From Gnetum montanum (Eukaryota; Streptophyta; Gnetopsida; Gnetales; Gnetaceae): DNA of 64,000 nt. This document shows positions 1 through 11,191 of the stretch, one piece after another. Each line of letters begins with the position of its first letter. Within the stretch, counting starts at the first letter, position 1. Both the position numbers and the translations under genes were made by a program. The DNA lies in the NCBI GenBank assembly GCA_015680685.1, contig MNCI01000808.1, forward strand, positions 210,333-274,332, given 5' to 3'. The notes beneath the pieces were generated by a model. The model was not told the DNA's origin. It saw nothing but the letters and a program-made list of their open reading frames with translations, and did no database searches.

Positions 1-56
1 GCGCGTGCGACGCTCGTTTCGTATGGTTGAGTGTAGGGGTACCTCGCCACTCATCA
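1..56 (+). repeat. 3' end of an LTR (TGATGAG...CTCATCA family)
   Basis: The sequence up to the terminal ACTCATCA matches the 3' end of the LTRs at 42263-43041 and, inverted, at 13594-14528 and 34961-35906. The shared core reads TATGGTTGAGTGTAGGGGTA. The rest of the LTR lies left of the window. No primer-binding site follows position 56, so this may be a solo LTR or a truncated end. Confidence 0.8.
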
Positions 57-59
57 GGC

Positions 60-1200
60 TGTAAACGAGTTTCCAAAATTTCAGGATATGACCAAAGTGT
101 GATAGGGATGGTTACCATAAAAAATAAATTTTGGATTTTTTCACTTATTAGTACTTTCTAAGATCATGCTATGAAGATTTGTTAGCTTCCCAAGAGTCAT
201 GGATGTAATAGGGATAGTCACATAAGTTTTAGTTTGTGATAGAGGTAGTTACAATATCGTGTTGATGAATCACACCAATTATAAGTACTTTAAACGTTGA
301 CAAGGATGGTCATAGTGGTTCAGTGATTGGTAAAGAAGATCAATATGCCTTAGAATGCTATTAGGGGTTGTCAAATTACTTCAAAATTGGTTAACATGTT
401 TTATAATATTGATAGGAGTGGATAACATGTTATAATGAATGATAGAAGTCATCATGAATTTCTAAAGTGTTGACATGGATGGTCAAAACTTCAATATTAC
501 TGACAAAGATGATCAAGAACATTCCCTAGTTGATAGGATAATAAAAAATGCTTTAAAATGTTAACAAGGGTGGTTATGGTCTTCTTCTTGCTAATAGAAA
601 TAGTCAAGATTAATTCCATATGTGATATGGGTAATCAAAATAGATTGTATTCTTCCCATTTTTCTTGCATCTTCCTTTATTTCCAACTTATTTTGGACTT
701 TTTTCAAATCATGTTGGCTATGAAAAGGATATTGAGGGTATCATCAAAGCTATATTGGTTATGATATGAATGGTCATGCCTTGACAAGGGTAGTCACACG
801 AACTATGAATTTTGAGCTTTCAATTCAATCCTAGTTTTCATCAGCATGGTCTTGATAGGGATGGTAATCATACATTATAAATTTTAAGGATATTGAACAA
901 TTTTGTAACTAACAAGGATGGTTGCTAAGAGGTTGATAGTAGTAGTCATGGTTCCAAGTCCTTAATGTAGTTTTACTAGGTCTTTTAACTTCCAAGTTAT
1001 CAGCCTTACTTTGAGACAACTTTAGAGTTTTTACGATTGTGATAGGGGTAGCTACAAGTATTCAAACATAATATAATTTTGACAAGAATGGTCATAGGTA
1101 TTGTACTTTGTTTTACTTGTGATAAGGACAATCACTATGGAAGGATTGGTTGACTTGTAATGGGACCATTCAAATTTAGGTGGAATATTTCTTAGGTTTT
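60..1200. repeat. field of degenerate short repeats
   Basis: A motif resembling TTGATAGGGATGGTCA recurs about twenty times, for example near 99, 205, 237, 296, 471, 558, 780, 851, 908, 1040 and 1078. Spacing is irregular (about 20-130 bp), separated by AT-rich sequence without coding potential. It ends just before a TATA box, so it could be the U3 part of an unrecognised LTR or a decayed satellite. Confidence 0.5.
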
Positions 1201-1262
1201 ACTAAGTTGACATGTGTCCAATTTGATATTACACATGCTTAAATCCTAACTATCATCTAAAT

Positions 1263-1275
1263 TCTATAAATACCC
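1263..1275 (+). promoter_or_regulatory. TATA-box candidate
   Basis: TCTATAAATACCCC lies directly after the short-repeat field and before a pyrimidine-rich stretch. It is a good plant TATA box, but no open coding frame or LTR end follows that I can identify. Confidence 0.3.
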
Positions 1276-2470
1276 CTTCTTCCCATTCATATTTTACTCA
1301 TTTTTCATGTCTTCTATATTTTCCACCTCTCTCACGTGCTTCCTTATTCTACTTAAGCTCTCATCATGTTGTTTTTTCATTTTGTACCATTATTTATAGT
1401 TGTTCTCACCTATTTAAGTTGACATTATTTGTTTCTTTAGGTTGCTTATATTATTTCTAGGATTCTTTAGCTATTGAAGCTCTTGGATAAGAGATTATCA
1501 CATGTAAAAATTGAAAATTTCCTAGGTTAAAATGACATGAGAATCTTGTCTCAAAAGTTTATGCTATAGCTTCACATTTGTTCCAAAATCATGAATACTC
1601 TTGGTTGAAGAAATCACACATCTTTGATCTCCTCAACATTTCACATTTTAATCTCTAAAAGAGCACCCTTATTCTAGATTAGATCTTAGATAGCCTTGAT
1701 ATTGAAAATTTTTACTTTAAAACGTCCAAATGTATTTGTTATTTAGGTGCTAAAGTCCTTACTATCTTTGACCTTCATGAGGGTTTTGTTGTTCCTTCTA
1801 TTCTTAAGAATTATAATAAAGAAATTATGCTGAGACCTTGTTAGGATAAAAATTAAATTACCTGATTATTGTTAGGATCTTTATTTGTGACTGGTAGTAC
1901 CCTAGCAGACAAGGAACTAGATTATTTACTTTTAAAGGGCAATAGTAAGAAACATGGTTGAAGGAAAATTAATGGGAAAGTACTCTCTATATATCCAAAA
2001 TGTACACTATGAATGTTGTCATCAGAAGCAGAAATGTCAATACTATGCAACTGGCAACAAAGGGAAGCATCCATCTCCTTTCCATAAGTGGAGAACTTTG
2101 ACCGCCCATAAGCATAAGCATAAACCTTTGTGTCCAGAACCTAGGGATCTGCAACCTCTGTTAAAAATGTGGGATTTTCTTTCCGACAAACAATGCAATA
2201 GATATGGGCGTTGAACTGTACTATTGAAAATGTTCAAAGTGGTTTAAAAAATGAAGGCATAAAATCACAGCTTCCAATATCCATTGCTGCTGGAGACTCT
2301 ATTTCCAGAATGCTTCTTGTTTAGAATGACAAGGCAGGTGAATCAAAAGCTCAAAATATGACACAGCCAATTTCTGTTATGATAACTAACCATATAACAG
2401 GGTAAGTTACTGGAGAAAATGTCTCTCCGTTTGCTGCTAAAGCATGGTTGTATCCTTCAGAGGTTTTCCT
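1276..2470. other. unassigned stretch
   Basis: AT-rich sequence with no family I recognise. An 86-codon open frame on the plus strand (1954-2214) has a His/Lys-rich middle but no recognisable domain. It could be a further exon remnant of the pseudogene that follows, but nothing confirms this. Confidence 0.3.
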
Positions 2471-2471
2471 A

Positions 2472-2960
2472 CAGAAATTAAGGAGATAAATGAAAAAAAA
2501 GGAAGCAAGATGAATGAAAAAAGAGAAGGAAGATGATGTACTTCTTGCTATTGCAGCTGGAGCCAGAAGATTGATAAATCCTAGCCTACGGTTTGAATAT
2601 TCTGACCCTAATATTCATGAGGATTTATAACAGATTATTAAATATTCTTGTGATGAAGTTTATGCAACTTTGGAACAATTAAAAAAAGTAATGCGTGTTT
2701 GGATGACATTTGTAGAACCCATGCTTGGTGTTCCTCCCAATCTTCATGGTGCAGAGGACACATAAGATGCTGTGAAAGTTCAAAGTACAGCTTGAAACCT
2801 GGTGTAAAAGGTATAATACAAAATGATAGTGCTGTTGTTGCTAGCAACCAGAGAAAGCAGAGAAATGATTTTCCAAAATGAGGGCAACTCCGAAGAATTC
2901 AAGTGTCTCTTCTCCTCATCCTTCATGGTAGATTGTAGAGCTCCCGGGCAGCAACACCCT
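2472..2960 (+). pseudogene. SIN3-like co-repressor fragment
   Basis: The translation from about 2480 to 2790 resembles the conserved middle of plant SIN3-like (SNL) proteins, scaffolds of histone deacetylase co-repressor complexes in the nucleus. Recognisable blocks are a Lys/Glu-rich lead, [32 protein letters not shown] and [10 protein letters not shown], then a GAEDT block. Stops interrupt it (TAA after HEDL where the family has Tyr; TAA after GAEDT where Glu is usual), and the similarity moves to another frame after about 2800. The full protein exceeds a thousand residues, so this is one small piece without start or end. Exon boundaries are not clear, so capture of genomic DNA or an old gene relic are both possible. 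The assignment rests on remembered family motifs. Confidence 0.65.
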
Positions 2961-3555
2961 GGACAGAGTTTAGAAACTCAAGTTCTGCAGTGAAATCAAA
3001 TTCAATCCAGAATCTGCTTAGGCAAAACCAGGGTTTCCTAGCGGTTGCTGCAACGACCATGCTCCGCAACCATACCTAGAACGACAGCGATGGAGCCTGC
3101 TACGCCTAACAAAAACCACATCCACTCCAAATCCACCGCCTAATTCTCCATCACCAAAACTACTGTTGCCGCTCAGACTCACGTCAGAGTTCATGCATGA
3201 TAGCATCCATGGTATCGGAGACATGAAGGATGCATGCACCAAGCTGTAAACCCTCGTTTCGGCATCTGTCACTTATGTGCATGATAAATATGATTAAATG
3301 TTAAAACAAAGGTAAAATGGTTGGTTTGCCCATTGGTACGAAATAAGATAAAATGGACACAATGTTATAATATGAGTTTTTATTGGGAGATCAAGAAGAA
3401 ATATATTGAAGATTGTAAAGTATAGTTTGCCCAACTTAAAAAAGAGACGAGAAAATTATGATTCCTATGCAAGATTTTGCCTAACTTAAAGCATTACCAG
3501 GCCATCTTGTATTAAGATAGATCAAGAGTTAGAAAGAAAAGAATTTGAAAAAGGA
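2961..3555. other. unassigned, with a GC-richer island
   Basis: Positions 3020-3260 are clearly richer in G+C than the flanks and hold an 84-codon open frame on the minus strand without recognisable domains. TGGTATCGGAGA near 3211 resembles an initiator-Met primer-binding site, but no LTR end precedes it. Nothing firm can be annotated. Confidence 0.3.
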
Positions 3556-4180
3556 CAAGTAATGTGAGACTTGTCCAACAAAATAGTGAAACTAGAAAAA
3601 GCTTTGACAAAAGTTAAAATCAAGGAGAAAAAAAAAAGAAAAAAAAAAGAAACATAAACATCAAGACACTAAGTTAGCAAATGATGAGGATGATAGTGAT
3701 TTTGCTGTCCAAATTCTTTGATATTGAATTTGATAATGAACTATCTAGTGTTCATTATGCAAGCAAATCTTTTGAGAATGGATCTAGTGATACCTCTTCT
3801 CTATCAAGTTCTCAAGAAGATATATCATTAGATGAAGAGTGCAACAACAATGAAGAAAATAGATATAATATACTATCAAAGGAAAAATTAACTACTTCCA
3901 GGCCTTCAAATGTTAATTCTAATCCACCTACTAGAAGAAAGGTTTTTGAACCAAGTGGAAGAGAGTAAAATAAAATTAAAGAAGATTAAGCAAAGCAAAA
4001 TATTCAAAATCAAACTTTTAATAAATGGATGAAGAAACCAAGCCTTTATGGAGATGGAGAATATAATCTAAGTGAGGATCTTAAACATGTCAAGGCCAAC
4101 ATTAGCATATAGCAATTATTATAGATATGAGATCAACAAAGAAAAGCTTTGGAGATCATTAAAGGTAAAAGGAGAGTTTG
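3556..4180 (+). pseudogene. Tat-like element T1: region before protease
   Basis: Plus-strand frames encode a lysine-rich run (3628-3660), an acidic/serine-rich segment (ORF 3681-3968) and a short bridge into the protease, with frame changes and stops. This composition is usual for the gag-pol junction of plant Ty3/gypsy elements, but no zinc knuckle or capsid motif is visible, so the gag assignment is inference from position. Confidence 0.35.
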
Positions 4181-4184
4181 AGAG

Positions 4185-4640
4185 CTAAGCTATATATCTA
4201 ACATTGATAAGACAACAAAAAATAACTATGATTGTACTCTTGATAAAGAAGCTCCTTCTTTTCTCTTGATAATAAAGTTAAAAGACAAATATGTTCACAC
4301 TAGTTTGGTTGATTCTAGAGCTACATCTACTATTATGCCATTGTTTATATGCAAAAAACTTGATTCAATTTCTAAAAAATCTAATAAAAGGATTGTTCAA
4401 GTGGACAAAAGTAGAGTGAAGATTGTGGGTCAGCTGCCCAATGTCCTATTGAAAATCACTTCTAAACCCCATATAAAAAGTAGAGTAGCTATTCAAATAG
4501 TAGATATACTAGATTCATATAGTCTTTTGTTCAGTAGAAGTTGGAGTAAGAATTTATCAGGTTACATTTCAACAAATTATTCACATATGTGGCTACCTTA
4601 GAAAGGGGAACCAAATTAGATTTATATATATAGTGAACCT
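4185..4640 (+). pseudogene. T1 aspartic protease
   Basis: Retropepsin-like protease that would cleave the Gag-Pol polyprotein. The ORF at 4266-4601 contains the active-site turn as VDSRAT (codons near 4308-4325) where the family has D-S-G-A; the Gly to Arg change fits a G-to-A transition and should inactivate it. The stretch after it (IVQVDKS, GQLPNVL, LLFSRSW, NYSHMWLP) matches the extended C-terminal part seen in plant Tat-type proteases. It is followed in order by an archaeal-type RNase H and RT, and stops after WLP break the frame. Confidence 0.7.
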
Positions 4641-4734
4641 TTGATGATTGAAAACATTACTTCAAATGAAAAAAATAAGGTTGTTGAAACAAGAGCCTTT
4701 GAAACCAAAATTTGTACACTTTAAGAAGTTTATA

Positions 4735-5165
4735 ATTTGGAAAAGGAGGAATCTCAAGATAAGAGCAAGTGGAAATTATACTTTGATGGTTCTTGTAATT
4801 CCAAAGGTGTAGGAGCTAGAATAGTTCTAGTAAAAGTTGATTCCCCAAAAATTTTAAAGGCAATTCATTTATCTTTCCCTTTCACAAACAACAAGGTTGA
4901 ATATGAAGCTTTAAGTATTGGAATTAAAACAACATTGAAAAAAGAAATTAAGATGATCACCATAAAAGAAGATTCAAGACTAAGTGTGAATAGATTAAAG
5001 GCAATTATGTAGTAAAAATCTCATTCTTGCAACCTTATGAACAACTCATTTGCAACATGATGGATTAGTTTCATTACTATAAAATAGAACATATAGGTAG
5101 GAAAGATAACCACATAGTAGATGATTTAGCAAAGGTAGCCTCAATATTAGATGTAAAGAGGATAG
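4735..5165 (+). pseudogene. T1 archaeal-type RNase H (aRNH) placed before RT
   Basis: RNase H fold domain that degrades RNA in RNA-DNA hybrids. ORF 4737-5012 reads LYFDGSCNSKGVGARIVL with the first catalytic Asp, then FTNNKVEYEALSIG with the catalytic Glu, then an EDSRLSVN block with the next Asp. The C-terminal signature (HIGRKDNHIVDDLAKVAS, about 5088-5145) follows after two stops. This is the extra RNase H typical of Tat-lineage elements. Here it sits between protease and RT, whereas in the two Tat elements at 50-62 kb it lies after RT and gypsy RNase H. Confidence 0.75.
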
Positions 5166-5599
5166 AAAATTATGAAGGGGTAGGGATTTAGAATGAGCAT
5201 TAGTCATCAGTACCAAATAACATAAGACATGTAGAAGTATTTGAACATGATGATGAAATGCTCAGGTTCTTGAAGAATAAGCAAGAATTCAAAAGTTAAA
5301 TCACACTTGAAATAGCATCAAGTTTTAAGTCAAATTTGATTCCCAAAAAGAAGATCGATTATGAACACAAGTTTAGCAAAACTTAGCTTATGGGAAAAGA
5401 TATATAGAATTTTGATGATCAAGCTTAAAAACTAGTGAATCTTGGATCTACTAGGATATGAAAGATGTTAAACGTCACAAAGGAAAATAATCCAGTTTTC
5501 AGGAAAAACTTTGTGATTATTGTTAAAAAATATTTTATAAAATTTTGCTCAATCATATGATGATCTTAAATCTTTTAGACTAGATGTCATGACACATAA

Positions 5600-6265
5600 A
5601 ATTCCTTTGGTAAATGGTTGTTAACATGGTTAAGAAAAAGCAAAGGAAATTCAATCCATCATTTGAACTAGCTATGGAAGTTGAGATTAAGAAACTATTG
5701 CAAGCTCAAATCATATATCTAGTCCAATATTTGACATGGCTTGCTACTCTTATTCTAGTAAGGAAGAAGAACGGTGATATCAAGCTTTGTGTAGATTTCA
5801 GAAATCTAAATGAAGCCTCTGAAAAAGATAAATACCCATTTCTTAGAATTGATGAAATATTAATCAAATTATCAGGATGTTATAACTCCTTCCTAGATGG
5901 TTTTTCATGCTATAATTAGATTATGATAGATAAGGGTGATAGATATAAAACAACATTTATCACCAAATGGGGGACATTTGCTTACAAAAGAATGCCATTT
6001 GGATTGTCAAATGTTGAAGCTACCTTCCAAAGAGTAATGGACTTAGCTTTTAAAGGTTTAATAGTTGAGTTTATCATGGTTTATTTAGATGATATCACTG
6101 TCTATTCAAAAAGGAAGGAAGATCTTATCGGTCACCTCTAATAAATTTTTGACAAATGTTGTAAGTATGGTATTTCATTAAATCCTAAGAAATGTATCTT
6201 CAGGGTTAAGTTTAGGAGTTTGCTAGGTCATGTAATCTATCAAGAAGAAATTGCTATAGATAATG
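5600..6265 (+). pseudogene. T1 reverse transcriptase
   Basis: Ty3/gypsy RT. Fingers and palm are carried by ORFs 5614-5919 and 5923-6141, separated by one TAG inside the conserved GYNQI block (here CYN-stop-IMI; TAG is one C-to-T step from CAG). Visible motifs are LVRKKNGDIKLCVDFRNLN, KWGTFAYKRMPFGLSN and the catalytic YLDD (6082-6093), which is intact. After 6141 a stop interrupts the thumb, which continues as a degraded frame. It is inactive as it stands. Confidence 0.85.
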
Positions 6266-6354
6266 CATGATTTCAAATAGTACAAAATATTGAGCCTCCC
6301 TACTTGGTATAAATTAAAGTTATTCAAGAAGCTCCCTGCTTGGTAAAACCAAAG

Positions 6355-6830
6355 TTGAAGGAATATTTTTGATAATATGCTTTTGGCTCAAATGATTCAA
6401 TTGTTGCCATTTTAACTCAAAAGGATGAAGGCCAAGATGAACTAATTAGATTTTTTTGGTATCAGTTGAAAGGTTTTAAATTAAATTATTCAGATTTAGA
6501 GAAACAAGTATTTAAAGTCATTAAAGCACTTCAGCATTTCAAATATTACTTGGAAAACTCATTGGTTCATATTATGCTATAGAGCCTATGGTTAAACAAT
6601 TCTTGGCTCAAAATGAAATTGGATTGAAAAAAGGGAAGTGGCTTATAAAGATTCAAGGTTTCAAAGTTTCATTAAAAATATGCAAAACTATTAAAGAAAT
6701 GGGATTAGCCAAGTTAATGGCTAAAGAAAATGAAATATGTGTGCTAAGAACTTATGAAAAAAATTGGTATGATGAAATTCTACAATTTCTAAACACAAGA
6801 AAGGTTCTAAATAATTTAACTACAAGTTAA
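6355..6830 (+). pseudogene. T1 gypsy-type RNase H and connection
   Basis: In a frame with stops, 6360-6580 encodes the gypsy RNase H pattern (ILTQKDEGQDELI, LNYSDLEKQVFKVIKALQHF, then a YYLENS block), followed by the connection to integrase carried by ORF 6588-6830. The element therefore has two RNase H domains, one either side of the RT. Confidence 0.6.
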
Positions 6831-6834
6831 AAAA

Positions 6835-7865
6835 TAGCTTTCTTCAAAAAGGAAAATAATTTTGTGTTTAAAAATGGAATTTTATATAGATGGACTTTAG
6901 AGGGGTTTTGTTGGAATGTGTTCATGATGATCAAGTCAATCTTGTTTTAGAACAATTTCATGATCATGCTAATTTATTTTATTAATCTCCTAAGTCCACC
7001 ATGCAACATATGCTCCATTTATGGTTTTTATTGGCCTAGCATGTACCAAGATGTTAGCTCGAATAAGTGTTAGATTCATGGACCAAAAATAAAAAAGGCT
7101 AGAGCTTCCTTAAAATTGGTAATTGTAGCTAGACTATTTGAATAATGGGGCTTAGATTTTATTTGCACAATTACTCCTTCAAGAACCAAACATAAGTTTA
7201 TTCTCATGACCACTGATTACTTACTAAATGGTCTGAAGCAAAAGCTCTAAGAAACTGTTCAACATTGAATGTGATTAAATTCCTGGAAGATTAAATTCTA
7301 AGTTGCTTTGGTATGCCTAAAGTGTTGGTATTCAATAATAGACCTGCTTTTCAATTTGAAGAATTTATAACATGGGCATTAGAAAAATCCATTTTTCTAT
7401 TTTCTTCTTCTAATTATTATCCACAAGGGAATGGATTAGCTAAATCTACAAATAAAAAGCTTATTTCTTATGTTAAAAAGTCAATGGAAGGGAATTCAAG
7501 AAATTGGATCAATTACTTGCAATCCGCATTAAGGACTGACTGTATTAGGTTTAAAAAGGGTATCTAGACATCAGCTTATAATTTGGTTTATGGTTCACCT
7601 ACAAGAGTAATGAATAACATTTTAAGCTCAGCTTCTAATTTTGTAGAAAAGTATAGTGAAAAAACACATAAGGATAGAAACTTTATGGCTTTGCTTATTA
7701 AAAAGAGAAGCTGAAATGAATAAAACTAAGGATAATTTATTTAAAAATGCTTGTCAAGTTAAAAGATGGTTTGATAGAAAGACCTTGAAAAGAACTTTTA
7801 AAGGTGATGATCTTTTATTATTATGGAATAGGAAAAGCTAAATAAATTTTTAGCAAGAAGAATGG
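6835..7865 (+). pseudogene. T1 integrase
   Basis: Degraded integrase. A YGFYWPSMYQDV block near 7020 is the end of the zinc-binding domain and GLDFICTITPS (near 7150) carries the first catalytic Asp. ORF 7313-7567 has LVFNNRPAFQ, where the second catalytic Asp is Asn, and YYPQGNGLAKSTNKKLI, where the catalytic Glu is Lys. Both changes are G-to-A type. ORF 7656-7841 carries part of the C-terminal basic region. I see no chromodomain. Confidence 0.7.
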
Positions 7866-8702
7866 GTCCATTTTAGATTAAGAAATAATTATTAGAAGAC
7901 ACATACAAGTTATCCTCATTAAGTGGAATGGAATTACACCTTCTGTGTAATGTCTTATATATGAAACATTACTTTGGGCAATTACCCACAACTTAGAATA
8001 TATATNGAATAATATTTAATCATAATATGTGTATATATCATATATGTATATTAAGACATGTATATATGATATAATAGAATATGTGCATGTAGGAGTGTTA
8101 GTTTAAATATCAAAGTTAATTTATCACAAGTAATCATTACTTATTATGTGTGTTAACTACACTTTAGTGAGAGTGGAAGTTTAAATAACCACATAGTGTA
8201 GGTACGGTCATATGCCTATGATTTAGACATTACATGTGGAGTCCCAGTGGGTTTTCAAGAACAAGTTAATGTATTTTATATGTTACGAGGCTTCATTTTT
8301 ATGTTATGATTATGATGTATTTTATATGCTTAACTAACGTGATTATGCACACTAGCCTTGTATGATGTGTTAGATAGGTGATGTTGCTAGTAGGGGTGTT
8401 AGATTGGGGTAAAAGGGCATTGATCTGGTATGTTTTTATGCTTTATGTGTGATTCCGCTATTTTGGCATTTGTACGATAGTACTATGTTGCATGATGTTC
8501 GGGTGTGGATTTGGCATGTGAATGTGTAGAGTGTAAGCTAAGGATCTTGTAGGTTCAAACCGATTTTGATTTGGAGCCCTGATGTGTTTGTTATGTAGGT
8601 TTAAAATTTATGGTATTAGTTGCAAAGACAAGAAATAAAAATAACTTATGAAAATCATTTCTGGAAAATAATAATAATTCAAGTTAAGAAAAACAAACAA
8701 AG
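7866..8702. other. AT-rich stretch after T1, with an N at 8006
   Basis: This should hold the 3' untranslated region and 3' LTR of T1, but I cannot place the LTR ends. ATATAT-rich sequence surrounds the single N at 8006. No coding signal is seen. Confidence 0.3.
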
Positions 8703-8902
8703 TAAACTCACGTTACATGAGGGGGGGGGGGGGGCTGGGCTGTTAGACCCCGAAAAGAAGTTCTATTGATATTAATAGTGTATCAGTTACAATAACCTGA
8801 ATAAGTCATAGGGTTAAGGGGAAGGGGGAGCTGAGAGCACTGTGCATAAAACTCGAGAACAACCTTATAAATAAACAAGTATTAAACTCATGTTACATGA
8901 GT
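8703..8902. repeat. 19-bp direct repeats flanking a G-run insert
   Basis: TAAACTCAYGTTACATGAG occurs at 8703-8721 and 8884-8902 with one C/T difference. Each contains a 15-bp palindrome (CTCATGTTACATGAG, perfect in the second copy). Between them lie a run of 14 G (8721-8734) and about 150 bp. It could be a target-duplicated insertion or a tandem duplication. Confidence 0.55.
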
Positions 8903-11110
8903 AAAGCACACCATCGTTTTTCCTTTGTTTTACTTACACATAAAATAAAAGTAAGGTTTTTCTATATGTTATTTACCACCATTTTCCCTTCTTTTTTCTA
9001 CTGCTGCCACCTAGAAGCATAAAGCAATGTGGCCTAAACCTTGTTTCTTTTTCTTCTTACTTTAATACAAGAGACCATCGCACCCTTCTGCACCACCATG
9101 CTCAGGTTTTTATTTTGTTTTTCTTTGTTTCAGAAATAGGAATGCATAGGAGTTTATTTATTTATTTATTTTACCATTTTTCTTTCTACTCTCTTCTTTT
9201 TCTCAATTTTGAGCCTTGTAGATGCTTTTTGCTTACTCTAAACTTGGATTTGGGATTGTTGTGGTCATATCTACATGGGTGTAGAACTTGTTGGGAGTGA
9301 AATGGAGTCTTGCTGAATTTTTGAGGATTTTCTCCTTGTTTCAGCGTTTCTACCCCAACAATTTTAATTGGTGGGTTGTCTTGACCTTTTCCCAGTATTT
9401 TTGTGTTGGATTAGTGTATATGATCATACAATGGGGGCATGTGGGGTGAATAGCTCAAAGTTTGAGCTTAGGTATGTTATTTTGCATATTTCCCAAAATT
9501 GCATGATTTTGGTTACGAATTATTTATTAATATATATGGGATGTATGGGATGATGAGGACTTATGGAATATGATCTATGATGTTGATGAGCCTCGTATGA
9601 TTGGAATATGCTATTTGTGGGGCCTATTGGGCTGTGAGCATTTTTGGGGTTCCAAATATTAGTTAAATATCATTTTATTAATCAAACTTTGATAACACAT
9701 AACTTTGCTTCCAAGAGTTCGATTTAGGTAAAATTAGTGTCATTGGGATCATTGCAGAAAGTACTTTCTAATCATGGGATTAGTTTTCTCTTTGGGCATA
9801 TATCATTTTGAAGGTTATTATAGTGGTCATTTGCATGGAAGTACATGTTTTTTGAGAAATATGGTATTGTTTTGTCATATTGAGGTCTTCATGTTGTCCT
9901 GTTGCATCATGGTATTGTTTTTCATGAAATGATTGTAATTGTTAGGGGTGGATCTATGAAGTTATGTTTAGTTGGGTGGGTTGTGCTTATGACATGTGTT
10001 AGCTTAAGCTAGCTGGATTATGTATATGTTTTCACGATGATGCTTGTGATGGTTGTTGGTGGGTGGCACTAGCATGAGGGTGTGGATCGGTTGGTGATGA
10101 GGCATGCTAGAGGTAGTATGGATTGATCCCCACTATGATGCATCAATGAGGCTCCTATGTCAAGCCTCATCTTGAGAGTGGAAGAGCATAGGTATGTTTG
10201 TCCCTATGGCTGGTTCATGGCATAGGTGTGTTTGTCCCTATGGCTAGTCCTCCAGAAGGCTAGGTTGATGGACCTTAACACCAATTGGATAAATAAAAGA
10301 TTAATAAAATAATTTCAAGCAATGGCTATTATGAGTACTCATGGCAACATTTCACATGCTATACTGAGTGCAGATATGCTACCAACCACGTGGTTTATGT
10401 ATGTGATTGTATTGGTTTGTGAGTCATATCATGGAAAATAGGTGTTCTATTTGGATTATGATTGTGTGGATCATGGACTATTTATGGTACATCATGGGTA
10501 TGATAACATGGACATGATAGATGATGTTGAACTGTGGCTTTGTTTGTGCTTGTATGATAGTGTGTTAGCTTTATGGATGATATAATGTGTGTTGTTTTGA
10601 GCATGCATTTGCCTTGTACCCCACTCCTCTCCTCTAGTGCAACACTTGTCAACCATCTAGCAAGGGACGTGTAAAGGCTTTCCAGTTAGTTGTGTATTGA
10701 CTTTATTTCATTACAGATGAAAAGTGCTAGAAGCCTAGATGAGCACGAAGAGAAAGAGTAGAGGAGGGAAAATCCTTCAATTCTTGGTTATTGTATATTT
10801 TCATGTAAAGTAGTGTGGACTAGATATCCTTGTATGAAACTATTTGTATTGTACTCTTCTATATATAATGATGAGGGTTATGTGTTTTTTTATTTTCGTA
10901 GAGTAGTGTATAGTTTGCTTTATGTAGAGACATGCATTTTTATGATGTGATATGTATGTTTCATTTTTGGTATGGTAGGAAAGTTTTGTATTGTTTAAAT
11001 TTTCTTATTAGCATGTATTTTGCACATTATTGGTTCTAGTTGTCATGCTTCCATGCTAAGATTACTTGATCCTAGGCATCACCTTTCCCTAGCTAGGGCG
11101 GGCTGTTACA
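8741..11110 (+). repeat. putative 5' LTR of chromovirus D
   Basis: The right end is well placed: GGGCGGGCTGTTACA ends at 11110 and is followed at once by a primer-binding-site-like sequence and gag. The left end is a guess at TGTTAGACCCCG (8741), which gives a 2.37-kb LTR, long but in the range of Tekay/Del-type chromoviruses. A TATA-like CTATATATAATG lies near 10858. Short open frames inside (9115-9300, 9368-9553) look fortuitous. No second LTR is available for comparison. Confidence 0.4.
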
Positions 11111-11131
11111 TTGGGGTATTGGAGTTAGTTT
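11111..11131 (+). other. primer-binding site, tRNA-iMet type
   Basis: TTGGGGTATTGGAGTTAG resembles the common plant site TGGTATCAGAGC followed by TTAG, with a few changes. It sits directly after an LTR-type TGTTACA end and about 60 bp before the gag ATG. Confidence 0.5.
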
Positions 11132-11191
11132 GTTTTAATGTTGTATGATGGTGGGGGTACTCATCCATTTGTGTAATTTCTGGTTACAGAG

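Noticed and set aside
1954-2214. 86-codon host gene
   Set aside because: No recognisable domain; a shadow frame overlaps on the other strand and no splice structure supports it.
9115-9553. Two 61-codon ORFs
   Set aside because: They lie inside the putative chromovirus LTR and have no family features.
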